64,000 bases of DNA from Alectoria sarmentosa (taxonomy: Eukaryota > Ascomycota > Lecanoromycetes > Lecanorales > Parmeliaceae): assembly GCA_009733775.1 (NCBI GenBank), contig WOGZ01000107.1, positions 1 to 64,000 of the forward strand. Reading direction: 5' to 3'. The translations under genes were made by a program, and so were the position numbers. This document shows, piece after piece, positions 31,882 through 43,361 of the stretch. Below the pieces are notes generated by a model. That model was not told where the DNA came from, did not search any database, and worked only from the letters and a program-made list of their open reading frames with translations. Within the stretch, counting starts at the first letter, position 1; the number at the start of each line of letters is the position of its first letter.

Positions 31882-32269
31882 ATGATCATCCCAGTTCGCT
31901 GCTTCTCGTGTGGCAAGGTATGGGGGAGCCCCGATCCAAGCCCAAGAGTGCTTTGTCTGACTCCACGTTTCAGGTGATTGGGGATATGTGGGAGAGCTAC
32001 CTTAGGATGCTAGATGCTGGGATAGCAGATGGGTGAGGCGATGGTTGACATTTTTCCCTTTATTCAGAGTCTGACATGGTTTGTAGCGATGCCATGGACA
32101 AGCTGGGATGCAAGCGATTTTGTTGCCGGCGTATGATCATGACACATGTGGACTTGATCGAGAAGCTGCTCAAGTCAATCTGTCCGCATTCAAGAAAGAT
32201 GCGTGTGCTGATACGCCGCTTAGATACGATCCTTCAGAGCGAGCTAGACTGAAAGCCCAGGGAACATGA
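31882..32269 (+). CDS. RPB10: DNA-directed RNA polymerases I, II and III subunit Rpb10 (ABC10-beta)
   Basis: Four small exons, 31882-31917, 31974-32032, 32087-32173 and 32224-32269, join in phase to 75 aa, close to the usual about 70. The signature MIIPVRCFSCGKVIGDMWE is complete across the first intron. The second zinc-binding pair is in GCKRFCCRRMIMTHVDLIEKLL. The last intron has donor GTCAAT and acceptor CTTAG; removing it gives LLKYDPSERARLKAQGT, matching the LLRYNP-type family end. Reading through it instead would look like a frameshift. Rpb10 is an essential zinc-binding subunit at the base of all three nuclear polymerases. Each exon is too short to be found by simple open-frame searches. 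Confidence 0.93.
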
Positions 32270-32707
32270 CAGTAATATGGACCGAAGAGAGCGGTGAATC
32301 AAGACACATTGCAAGGAGTTATTCAGTGACGGAAATGACTGCTTTTACACAGGCGTTGGAGCTGGCTTAACATACTCTCCAACTGGCGCGTCGAGGGTAC
32401 TGGAGAGCAAGCGTTCAGACCTGAATTGGCGGCAGCAGTACCCCTGTTTTCAGGCTACCATCAATCATACGATTGTTGTACTAGGGAAAAGCTGTTCATA
32501 TTAATGATACATGACGGTTCCAAGTCTGAAAACATCCGTGATTCACGAAAAACAGGTCCATGAATTCTGCGTTGGGACTGAGGAAATCGCAACTACATAG
32601 ACTATGGTGCCGAGCATTAGCCGGCGATTTCTCCGCAACTCCTGTCACTTCTTCGAGCCACCCATAAAGAAAGTACTCCCAAGCGCACGCCCGAACAAAT
32701 TGTTACA
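32270..32707. other. Intergenic region, no gene recognised
   Basis: The RPB10 3' end and the promoter of the DUF1479 gene lie here; no further features were seen. Confidence 0.5.
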
Positions 32708-34699
32708 ATGATACCAAGGGTGCACAGGCTCCGAGAAGGTTCATGGGCTATGGTCCCAGGCATTTCCTTACCCAGAAGTCCGAAGCGGTGGGGGACTACC
32801 TCAACCTCTGCATATCCCAGCAAAGCCGCTGGAGACATATCGAGTGTCTTCCCCTCCCTATCTGGCGCTGATAGTCCACCATTACCTCCACGATTTGCAG
32901 ATTTAAAGAGACGGCTATTATATGGCCATGAAGACCGCGTGACACACAGCTGGCATCGGTTACTAGCAGATCTACGCAAGGAGATCATTGTCATCAAGGC
33001 ATTGGGCTCGAAGGTGATACCAGAGCTCGAATTCAGAAACATGCACGACATGGAGAAAAGAACGAGGTTTCGTGATGGCCTACGCAAACGAGGTGTGGGT
33101 CTCATCAGAGGCGTAGTGTCGGAGCGGGAAGTATTGGGTTGGAAAGAGCTGGCGAAGAGATATATCCAGACCAACCCTTCGACGAAAGGTAGGTAACCGT
33201 CTCGACTCTTTCATATTGGCGCTGTCTCCTCTTTATTTACGCGCTTTGAGACCCTGGCGGGGGAGAACGAGACATTTGAGGCTCTTGCACTCTGATTCGT
33301 TACATACCCTGGGTCTGAAGCCCAGATTCTCGTTCGCACTCTTGCTTTCGTTCCTTGATTGCGACGAATACAAGGGAACTTTATCTCACAAAAATTGATC
33401 GAGTCATGAGCTTTTGCATCATACTTGCGCCCAAAGCTAGTTTCGAAAACCCTGTTATCTTTACGATGCTCTCGTGCTTTTCCACTTACTCTATCATCTC
33501 TCTGGGTCCATGTCTCATTCGATTCTAGGGTTTCCGGCCGATAATCCTACTGTATACGAGCTCTACTGGTCTCCTTCTCAAGTCCTCGCCCGCGCTCATC
33601 CCAACCTTCTTCGGACTCAAGCATTTCTCATGTCTCATTGGCACTCTGCCAACAAGTCTGCGCCCGTATCCACCTCACACCCGGTTGCCTATGCTGATCG
33701 CCTTCGTATACGGCAGCCTGGCGATATTGGGTTTGCGCTAGGTCCGCATGTCGATAGTGGAAGCTGTGAACGTTGGGAAGAAAGCGGGTATGGCAAAGGT
33801 GGGGTCTACAGCGAGATTTTTAGGGGCAATTGGGAAGCCTATGACCCTTGGGAGAGTAGCTGTCGGTTACCCGTCGTCTCTGACCTCTACAATGGCGCAG
33901 GAGGATGTTCGACGTTCCGGATGTTTCAAGGCTGGCTGTCCATGTCTACCACCAGCGCAGGAGAAGGGACCTTGATGGTAAATCCGCTATTGGGGAAGGC
34001 AACGGCTTACTTCCTGCTTCGACCTTTCTTCCGACCCCGAAGGGGTTTCACAGAAGCTTTGGGATCAGCGTATCTTGATTCCGACAACTGGAGCCTAGAA
34101 GACAAGACGACCTCAGTGTTGCAGGGAGCTGTTCCATCTAATTGTCAAGAGCTTACTGCGGCGTTGCATCCCCATCTTGGGCTGCAAGATACCATGGTAC
34201 ATATCCCGCAAGTCAGACCTGGAGACTACGTAGCATGGCATTGCGACTGTAAGTTGGGCATCTGACAATAAGGACTCTTGTGATTGGTGTTGATGTTCCG
34301 GATAGCGATACACGCCGTCGACAAGACCCACGCTGGCAAGGACGATTCAAGCGTGATGTACATCCCAGCGTGCCCGCTGACGGAAGCCAACGCTGAATAT
34401 CTGGTGCGTCAAAGGGAGGCATTCTTCGAAGGTATGTCTCCACCCGGTACCCACCAGACCAAGACCTCTGAGCTTACTAATTTGGCCACGAAGGAACGCC
34501 GGGTCCAGACTTCCCCTCAAGCGTAGGCGAAAGCCAGCATCTAGGCCGCTTGACTACAGATTTTGTCATGCAGAATATCGATATCGAGGCCCAGCGTGCT
34601 ATGGGCCTCGCAAGATACGATGCTAGTCAGAAGGGTCTGCTTGAGGGCGAGCGTCAGACGCTGGAGAGGGCAAATAGGATTTTGGGGTTTGAATTGTAA
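32708..34699 (+). CDS. DUF1479 family protein (putative Fe(II)/2-oxoglutarate oxygenase-like)
   Basis: Four exons, 32708-33188, 33529-34248, 34306-34431 and 34494-34699, give about 510 aa. Family landmarks are RFADLKRRLL, RGVVSEREVLGWKE, NPTVYELYWSPSQVLARAHPN, FLMSHWH, FALGPHVDSGSCERW, GGCSTFRMFQGWLSMS and DYVAWHCDSIHAVD, ending with PSSVGESQHLGRLTTDF. DUF1479 (Pfam PF07350) is functionally uncharacterised. The HVD pair and the later WHCD histidine would fit a 2-oxoglutarate-oxygenase iron site, but that is inference. The first intron (340 bp) is unusually long for this window. An alternative start is the Met at 32750. The nitrilase gene follows in the same direction after 244 bp. Confidence 0.87.
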
Positions 34700-34943
34700 A
34701 TTTCTGGAGAGAAACATTGGTGTGCCGACCTAGGTTCCTCATGTTGCGCAACGACCCCTCGGACGTCGGATGGCGCTAGTGGTGGGGCTAAGAACCTCTA
34801 GCGCGTGTCGCGCGTTTAAACCTGGACTCCATCGATTGAGCGAATGGTCGGTTTCCTTGAATTTTGAGACTTCCCTACTTTGGATTGTAGGCTTCATAAG
34901 CGGTCAGATTGTTAGTGCATGTTTACTGTCAGTCTCCCTGTTC

Positions 34944-36863
34944 ATGCTACCAAAACTCCGTGCTGCGGCATGTCAGTACGTATTTTCCGAGTCCATGTTT
35001 CCTCTTTGGAAGCAAAGATGAGTCTGAAGACATGTCTTGGGCTATTTTACTTTCGACATAAGTTCCAAGGCTTAATACATTCCCCCAATCAAGCCATACT
35101 AACTACGAAATTGTGACTTAGCGTCTCTCCCGTCTTCCTAAACGCTCGGGCAACAACAGACAAATGCATTTCTCTGATCAATCGAGCATCTCGAGCATCT
35201 GCAAATCTCGTTGTCTTTCCTGAATCCTTTATTCCAGCCTTCCCCATCTGGAATGCCCTTTTCGCGCCGACAGAAAACCAGTAAGGCACTTTTCCGAGCG
35301 TTTCTTCCTGTTTGATGCTTCCTTTCGAGTCACGAGACCTTTTATATGTGCAGATTGCTTGTTGTTTCAATCTATTCTGTTCTTAAATACGTCTTGTGAC
35401 TCTGAATTCCACCTGAAAAAGAAAGGCTGACTCCGAATTGTACTAGTGATTTTTTCCGACGCATGGTCGACGAGTCCCTTCGTATTGGAGGCCAAGAAAT
35501 CATGGCCATCAAACACGCCGCCAGAAAGACTAAGATGGTGGTGAGCGTTGGTGTATCTGAGAAGTTTAAGACCGCCACGATGTTCAATTCCAACCTTATC
35601 ATTGCGCCTGACGGCGAAATCGTTGTCCATCACCGGAAACTGGTCCCAACGTTCTACGAGAAATTGACCTGGAGTCCCGGTGATGGGGGCGGTCTCAGAC
35701 TTGCCATGACGCCCTTTGGAAATATCGGAGCTCTCATCTGTGGAGAGAATACCAATCCATTAGCCAGGTACGCATTGATGGCACTTGGTGAGCAAGTGCA
35801 CATCTCATCTTGGCCCGCTATCTGGCCCACAAGGCGCTTCAAATCCGAAGAGGATAAAGCCAATGGTCCTCCAACTGGAAATTACGATAACTTTGCTGCG
35901 AATTATATCAGATCAGCTGCGCACTGTTTCGAAGCGAAGTGCTTCGGAATCTCCTGTGCAGGCCACTTTAGCACGGAGAACATGGACGAAATCTTGCGCA
36001 TATCAGGGGGAAATACTAGTTGTTTGCCAACACTGCGGCAGACACCCCGTGCTGCAAGTATGTTTCTGGGACCGACTGGCTCCTTGCATCCATCGTTTAC
36101 AATCGACGAGCATACAAGTGCCGTGAAAGAGAAGGAAATGATCCAAGATGAAGAAGACATACTGTATGCGTACGTTTTCTCGGAGTTCATCCCTCTTCTT
36201 CTGAACTAGATCTTGAGTGTTGAGAGATTTCTTAGAGTGTCTACTCTGTGGAATGTTCGAAGGCTCAATTGACCCCCTCAAATCGGCAATACTGACTCCG
36301 CAATATCATCCAGTGATCTGGATTTGGCCGAATGCGTAGAGGGAAAGCAATATCATGATGTCACAGGTGGTTACCAGAGGCTTGATGTTTTTGATCTCAG
36401 GATCGATCGAAGTCGCAGAGCACCCATAAGTATCTTAACGCCAAAGAAAATCCTGGCTGACGAGGAAAGAATTGCCTCTGGATTCGCAACGATGTTTACC
36501 CCTGAGAACATTGGTGCGTCCTCCGAAAGATTTGGTGCGCGCATAACCCCTGGGCCGTCTTGGCTGCGGTCTCAAATTGAAGAGACTTCTCCGGGCGATG
36601 AGGACGCAGCCAATAAGAAAGAACCCAGAACGGGAATAGACGACGCTCTTGACCGGGTCTTGTTGCGAGGCAAGAAGAACCAAGAAGCAATGTCCCATGG
36701 ACAGCCAGGAGGAGGACCCGAAGAGACACCGTTGGAATTTCGACGTCACATTTCTCTGCCTGTTGAAAAGCAAGAAGCGACCTCCGATGGACCACCAGGA
36801 GGAAGATCTAAAAGAACATCGTTGAAACACAGATACGTTTTTCGGCCTGACGGGAAGGATTAG
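34944..36863 (+). CDS. Nitrilase-superfamily hydrolase (aliphatic nitrilase/cyanide hydratase-like) with C-terminal extension
   Basis: Four exons, 34944-34975, 35122-35280, 35447-36169 and 36314-36863, give about 487 aa. The superfamily cleaves nitriles or amide bonds with a Glu-Lys-Cys triad. The glutamate is in LVVFPESFIPAFPIW, the lysine in VHHRKLVPTFYEK and the cysteine in GALICGENTNPLARY. The HISSWPAIWP block and the exon-4 YHDVTGGYQRLDVFDL motif are typical of fungal nitrilases. The first exon (MLPKLRAAAC) joins VSPVFLNARA with His where Gln is usual. The last about 110 residues extend beyond the usual family end, are hydrophilic and contain two copies of a 30-residue unit. The substrate cannot be predicted. 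Confidence 0.87.
36676..36855 (+). repeat. Two 90-bp (30-codon) tandem coding repeats in the nitrilase tail
   Basis: The units begin at CAAGAAGCAA (36681) and CAAGAAGCGA (36771), exactly 90 bp apart. Both encode QEA-x-S-x-G-x-PGG-x-x-x-x-T-x-L, indicating an in-frame duplication. Confidence 0.7.
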
Positions 36864-37675
36864 GGAATGTACTAACAGCTATTTCCATGCATCTAATCAC
36901 CATATCAGCACCATTGATAATCGTATGAATAGGAGAAATGACAGCAAATTGGCCTTTCGAGAGGACGCAGTTGCACCTGTACATCTTCGGTGACTTGGAT
37001 ATTACTCAAGGCGGACGGGACGTTCCCGGGCAACATTTATCGTTGGAGCCTACAACGCTATTGTGGAGAAAATGGCCATAGTTATGTCCATCATAGATTC
37101 CATGACGGTCAGTCGAACACAGTCCACACTTGCGCCATTGTTGCCTGAAACAGATACTGCATGTACTGAGGGACGTGCCAAGCATATTCTGATTCAAACC
37201 AGCCCTTGACTGGTGTATGAGTCTACTAGTTGGCCATTCCCTTTACGCTGAATCTTTGCTTTCCAAAACTACTGCCCAATCCTCGCTTTCCTTCCCACAC
37301 CGTCCCACGGCTCCAAATTAATAATCATCTCTCCACACTCCTTTCGTCCCAACTTCTTATAGCACCGCAGCACTGCCTCCCTAGCATCAATCCAGCACTT
37401 CAAGCCCTTCTTGCCCGCAATCTTAATCCCCAGTCCAACAACCTCCCCCCCGGCCTCTTTACCCTACCATTCCGACAGCACCACCACAGCATGCAAGGAT
37501 GAATACGACGTCCCAGCCATATACTCATCCCCTAATCTGATCTACCGCCTAAAAAAGATGACATTAACAGCGGGTCAAAACTACCTTCTTTCTCCTCCTC
37601 CTCCTCCTCCGCCTCCTCCTCTTCATCATCATCCCCCTTCCACCCACAAATCAAAACTCCCCCACACCCCACACC
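36864..37675. other. Intergenic region, no gene recognised
   Basis: About 0.8 kb downstream of the nitrilase. A (CTC)n/(CCT)n tract occurs at about 37591-37625. Proline-rich frames here are by-products of its composition. Confidence 0.5.
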
Positions 37676-38296
37676 TCACCGCCCCTCCCGCTCTCCCATC
37701 CTCAACCAAACCGCTCCTATACTGCTCTCGGGCTCTCGCATCTCCATCTCGTCTTGAGCGACGAGATGGGATCTTGTACTCGCAGAGGCGCCGTTGGGGG
37801 AACGGAGTCGAGATACCGCTGACTTGGCGTCGGCAGCGCGTGCAGAACGGGCAGATCGGATGCTCATATAAGCAGGACTGGAGTGAGCGGAGGAAGCACG
37901 ATGGGACATGAATACGCTTTGGGGGGGGGAGTTTTTTTTTCCGGAAAGATATACACGCTCAAACTGGCTTGGCGCCTGATGCAAAGCACTTCGGACGACA
38001 GGCTTGACGACGTTTTGGAAAACTGCATCTGGGCTTGTTGGTGCGGTTGGAGACTTGGGGTTTTTTGGCCATGGTGGATCAGGCAGTGTAAGTGGATGGG
38101 GTTTGGGTTTGTGGGATTGGTTTGGGGCGATCTGGGCGGGCGGGGACTTGGATAGGTAGCTAGCTAGGTAGTGGTGGTGATTGGACATGTGCGGGATATT
38201 TGTCCGGACCGTCTTGAGACGGGCTGCCTGGTATGGTATTGTTTTGGAAACTATCAGAGATGGAGAACATTGGTTTGGCCGTGGTTTTTCTGACAC
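37676..38296 (-). CDS. Hypothetical protein, uncertain
   Basis: A single 206-codon minus-strand frame with C-rich third positions and a protein-like composition. The start is either 38296 or an in-frame Met at about 38188 (MSNHHHYLASYLSKSP). It is rich in Pro, Ser, Ala and Lys, with segments such as LTLPDPPWPKNP, AVFQNVVKPVVRSAL and SVFMSHRASSAHSSPAYMS. No domain, signal peptide or membrane segment was recognised. The frame crosses a run of A followed by a run of C (about 37919-37940 on the plus strand), where sequencing errors are likely. It may be a lineage-specific gene or chance. Confidence 0.4.
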   Translation of the reverse strand: MSEKPRPNQCSPSLIVSKTIPYQAARLKTVRTNIPHMSNHHHYLASYLSKSPPAQIAPNQSHKPKPHPLTLPDPPWPKNPKSPTAPTSPDAVFQNVVKPVVRSALHQAPSQFERVYLSGKKNSPPQSVFMSHRASSAHSSPAYMSIRSARSARAADAKSAVSRLRSPNGASASTRSHLVAQDEMEMREPESSIGAVWLRMGEREGR

Positions 38297-38479
38297 AAGC
38301 TAGCTGTGGAATATCTCACGCATGTGTATGCGGTTGAACGATCGAGTCGTAGAAATAGCTGCAGGATATGTCGGTACGGGGACCAGCAAATGCTCCAGAG
38401 CTTTCTCCGTCCGTCTCCCTTCCTCCCATTGTCTTGATACTCCAGGCCCATTCATAGCGACCACCTCCATTTCTGCTAT

Positions 38480-38510
<31 letters not shown>

Positions 38511-40249
38511 CTGCCCAGCTAGTACTTTCGCGGAGTTAGAAAGCAAACACGCAGCACTGCTCAAATCAGAGACTACCTCCCCTTTCCCTTCAACACCACC
38601 GAGTGAGTCCTGGGATAGCAATGATCAAAGCACCACGAAACGCGGCTTGCTACCCGGAGCATTACTGCGCTCGAGTAAAGGGCCAGCTGTATGAATCCTG
38701 AAGAGAAGACCTTGCGGTGCGCTGTGTTCATGTATCGAGAATTTTGGACACAAGGACGGGCCGTGAGGCTTCCTTGAGTGTTTGAGCTTCTTAGAAAACA
38801 GCGGGAGACTAAGATGTTTGAAAATCAGATTAGGACGCCTCGCTCCTTGCGTGCTTGCTCCAAGCGTCAAAAGGAACGTCCCGGTCAGCGCTTTGGAAAA
38901 TTGTCCCCGTAATTCAACTGAAGAAGAAGAAGAAGCTGCCCAGCCGTTCTTGAAAGTACGAGCCCTGTAAGGCTAACCTGAGCGGTGGGATGGTTCCGGT
39001 ATTGGTTGAAGCATAGAGCTGGTGGCTTTCACACTGACTGGAAGTTCTGGTTGCTGATTGGCCGATCTAATTTTTGTTCACAGGAACGAGGGTCTCTTCT
39101 GCCATGCTCATAGAGTAAAGTGATAGAGCCAGGACAGCGCTGGACAGAGCATGATTTACCAAATTCAGCAGCAAGTTTGAAACGAGGAAGAGCTGCGAGT
39201 TTCTGAGCAATTAGATAAGGTCACCTGTGGAAACCATGTCTGAAACTCCGCACAGTTTCTGTCGTACAGTTTCGACCCAAAAAAGCAAAGCAGTAGGCAC
39301 GGGAAAGCTGGGGAAGAGCTGCGGTAGACGGATTCTGAGGTGCGATCTTCCGGCTTTGGTGGAACATGATACCATCAAGGACTGAAGCTAGAGATACTAG
39401 TTGAAGAAGAAGATTATAACAAAGAAGAACGAAGCCTTAAGATATCTCCAACAGCAAGCGACAGCTCGAAAAAAGATGCCACGGCGCCACTAGCACCACG
39501 CAAGGTAGAGGAAGTACCTACCTATGACATCCTTCTTCAATCATACTTGCTCTTGTGAGCTATCCCCACCCTTTTTCCATCTACCTCCCTTCCGCTCCCG
39601 ATTGACTGGACCCACCGGCCAACCTCGACGTTTCCGACTGAAGGCCACGCACTCGTTGAACTCAGGCCGTCCACGGCTCCACCATCTTTCGTGAAACCAG
39701 CTTTTACAGAAAGATTAATGTCGAAGCGCTGATGCGGGTGCGTGCTGAAGGTGGTTGCCATGGTAGGGAAAGCTTCAGAACCATTACCAGCGGAAGCCTG
39801 GAGGAGCCTAGAAGATCTTGGACTGGAAGTATTCTTGAGTTGACACTGCTCAGCTGTTCAGGAGATAGTATCAGAAAGGTGACGACAGCAATGGAAGAGC
39901 TATCGATTCCATTTGCTATCCATGGCTACTATCAGTTTCTCGCGTCAGAAAACAATAGACCAATTTTGACCTTTTGTTGAAGACAACCTCGGAAGTAAGA
40001 CAAGGTTCCTTTCCAACGCCTATAAGACACAGATCATTGAGCCAAGCCGCCCTCTTGAATTCTTGATATCCTACATTATCATTACTAAGCCCAATCAAAG
40101 CCTGATCCCTGATCCTGAGGGAGTACACGCTGGCGTCTTTCGCTAAGACAAAAAGAGAAATCCGGGAGTTGAAAAATAAGTAAAAGTGAGCACAGATTCG
40201 AAACTTTTGAAGAAAAGAATGAACAGCAATGACGTGCACCGGCCGATTT
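38297..40249. other. Intergenic region, no gene recognised
   Basis: Nearly 2 kb without a supportable gene. It contains an ATC microsatellite (listed separately). Frames up to 120 codons at 39732-40278 lack conserved features. Confidence 0.5.
38480..38511. repeat. (ATC)n trinucleotide microsatellite
   Basis: About ten uninterrupted ATC/TCA units. Confidence 0.9.
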
Positions 40250-43200
40250 TCAGTGATGCCTTTCATGCAAATAGACAACAGTGGTCCACCCCTGGCAGCA
40301 CCAAGTTGTCATGGCGTGATCGCACCAAGGACATTTCACCGCTGTCTCCAACCTCGCCCCCGTTACCTTCCCCTTGCCTTTGCCTCCGGTAGCGTTCTCA
40401 TCCTTATGCAGCTCTTTCGGCAGAGCCATGGCCTCGTAGAGCTTGCTTGGTAGGTCATGCCAAAATTTGCATTTGCAGCAGACGACGAAGAGCTTGGCAA
40501 TCGGTTTCGCTTCCATACTCTCTGCTAGAGCGCCTTTCCCGAAGGAGAGAGTGCCAACGTCTGTGGCGGATCGGTTGAATGTTCGTCCCGGAACCGGAAA
40601 TTGAGAGGGTGTGCGGAGTGGCGAGCGAGGTATGAGTTTCAGGTCTGAAGCGTTGGAGACCGGAGATTTAGTAGCCAGAGATTTTATGGTGGCATAGTCT
40701 TTCGGGACCGGTAGGGGGCGATCTGTTGGAACAAGTGCAAATTGAGGTTGACGCTTGACAAATGGCTGATGCTTGAGCTGGGGAAGGAAGTCGAGCGACG
40801 GCAGAGAATTCGTGACTGTGGTTTGGGTTTGTAGCTGAGGATTTGAACGAGGACGCTTGATTGATGTCTTTCGTACTAAACCTTCTTCTGTTGTACTCTC
40901 GACAACAACTTCTGGAACTGATTTTGCACTTGGCATTGCCTTGCTCGCTGTTGTTTCTGGGGCAAGTGCATCCCTGGCAGCAGTTGGTGTGTCGGGTGGA
41001 GCCTCGTTCGCTGTCACCGAATTTGAAGGCTTGCTGTATGAAATCTCCGGCTTCGCTTCACGACGCTGCTCCACACTGTCTTTATTATCTACGGTCTGTT
41101 TGGCGGTCTTGTTGCTGGATAGCAACACGGGCTCAGTCGTCGACTTGGTCGACATTGGTGATGGTAAGTTGTCACCCAATACCGTAGAAGATGACGTGCG
41201 ATTCCTAGTATGAGATTGTATGGGTTTGGGCTCCGACAAACTCTCTCTGGGCTGACTCCCAGCGGAGCTTTCGGACCCTTTCCTGCCGCTCGTGTGGGAT
41301 TGCGTTGGGTTCGTCTCTCGGGATGTGCGTTCTACCTTTGAACGCTTCCCAGCAGGCTCTTCAATGGCCGTTACAGCCGGAGGCACAGATTGAAGGGCTG
41401 CATTGTTACCCTGAACATTATCTGGGACGAAGATCTTGGAAGGTACCAATTTGGTACGCCGACGAAAACTAAGGATCTTGTCTGTCTTGAAGCCTGGACC
41501 TGTTTGGGTTTTGTTGAGTGAGACTGAACCTTGGACACTTTGCAAAGACGCATGGTTTTGTGTTCTTTCTTGCTCTTTTGGAGTAGCTCTTGTATGAGAT
41601 GGCTTTAGCGAGCTGGAACGCGCAACGTCCGGTTGCTGCTTCACCGGAGATTGCTGCTTCATTGGGGACAGCTCTTTATCCGGCTGCATCACAGAGTCTC
41701 TGGTCATAGTACTAATATGAACACGGTCATTTGCGATGTCTGGTATCACAGACACGGTTTTACTACGCTGCTGGTGAGTAACGGGCGCTGTTAATCCCAA
41801 TCCTGCTTGCTGGCCATCCTCTCCCCCAAGTGTCTCAAATTTTGCTGCCATGTCATTCGCGTCTCTCACTGCTTGCTCATCTTCAAATCCTGCTATCGAA
41901 CGCTGCTGCTGGTACATGCGCTGCTTGTGCACATAGCTACTACCATCATGGGACGACCTCGTCTGAGGACTCCGTGGTGATGGAGGGTTGTGACTCGGCC
42001 GGTGGTGGTGACTTGCCATGATGGCCTCCATTTCTCCCGCAAGGTCATTCTGAAAGCTGGGGCTTACTTTCGGAGACTGAGCCGATTTTCTAGGATCACT
42101 AAAAGGATCTTTCTGTCCGTCTTTTGATCCGGGTTCAGAGCTGTCTTTCTTCTTTACTGATGACCGTTGTGGGCTCCTAGGCACTGACTGCTGTATAACG
42201 CTTGCAAGGTTGGGTTCGGTAACACTTCTACTCAAGGTTGGAGTGACTACCTCCTGCACTGTTGGATTAGTTGGTCCTTGCCGTGCATTTGGTTCATTGG
42301 TTTTGTTGAATTCTGGGGTAGTTGGAGATCCTTCAAAATGATAGGCAAAGGAGATGACTTCTCTCGTATATGCATCTTCGCTTCCCCAAGAGAGGGATTT
42401 GCTGGTGCCAGATGAAGTCCTTCGGGAAGACCACCCAAAATTGGGAATCTTGGGGGCAGCCGAGCTTACGATTGAATGCCACTGCCCTGAATTACGAGCA
42501 GGGTCAGGCATTTCCTCGGTGCTAGTGGCAGGCGTCGACCGTGAACGCGACTGCGAATCCATTGAGCCAATAGAAGTTCCAGAAAGCCTTTTCTCTTCTC
42601 TAGATGACCGTCTTGTATTTTCGCCCGAGGATGTGTGTGAAGATATCATAGAGACCCATGAGTTCCTCCGCAATGCTTGGGGCATCTTCTGGGTCTCCAT
42701 TGCTGCTGGAGGCGGCTTCTTGCTCAAACGCTTTCCCGCTTTGAGGTCTGCCGCCCTTTGTCTCTCTTGATCTTGCTTCAATTTCTTCTCCGTCTCTTTC
42801 TGCTCCTTCTCCGTCTTCTTTTTCTCCCTTTTTCTCTTCTTCTCGCCATGATCGGACCAACTCGGAGACAGGCATATTTCTGCGGGAGTAGGATCTTCCT
42901 GGTCTTTCGAAGTGTTGATCTTCAACGGTGCCAAAGACGGCATTGGTCTCCCCGACTGCCTTGCGTCGACTGACAATGAAGGTAAGGTTTGCGAGCGTGG
43001 CACGATAGAAGGGCGCTGTGATGATTGAGGCGTGGCCAGAGGGGACCCTGGTGTCATTCTAGGTGAGATGGATGCTTGATTTGGGGGGGCAGGGATAGAT
43101 GCTCTTTGTGGCGAACGCGGGATTGTCGGACTGGCGGATGAGGATCGTTGTTGCTAAAAAGGGCCACTCAGTACGTTTGCCAGTCACAAACCTAAGATGA

Positions 43201-43361
43201 AAGGGTTTGCGAGGGCCGTGCCACGGCAAACAAGACGTGTGTGTTCTAAGAAAGGTTTGGTCTACCTTGCTTTGCTTCTCCATTTGGAGCATGCGAGACA
43301 GGATATCTTTGCCTAGAGATAGGCGCTGTGCAGGCCGTGCGGGCTGAGGAGCTGTAGCCAT
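40250..43361 (-). CDS. Large disordered protein with conserved C-terminal Cys/His zinc-type motif
   Basis: Two exons, 43361-43266 and 43153-40250, give about 999 aa; the splice joins MLQMEKQSK to QQRSSSASPTIPRSPQR. Most of the protein is Ser/Pro/Thr/Lys/Gln-rich and predicted disordered, with a Lys/Glu coiled coil at about residues 110-160 and many SP/TP sites, suggesting heavy phosphorylation. The last about 80 residues are ordered and Cys-rich: LFVVCCKCKFWHDLPSKLYEAM and then VKCPWCDHAMTTWCCQGWTTVVYLHERHH. Two CxxC pairs plus histidines would fit zinc binding. I recall this C-terminal block as conserved across Pezizomycotina proteins of unknown function but cannot verify it. No membrane segment or enzyme domain is seen. 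Confidence 0.82.

Noticed and set aside
32172..32252. Apparent one-base frameshift at the 3' end of RPB10
   Set aside because: A 50-bp intron (32174-32223) restores both phase and the conserved family C-terminus, so no frameshift is needed.
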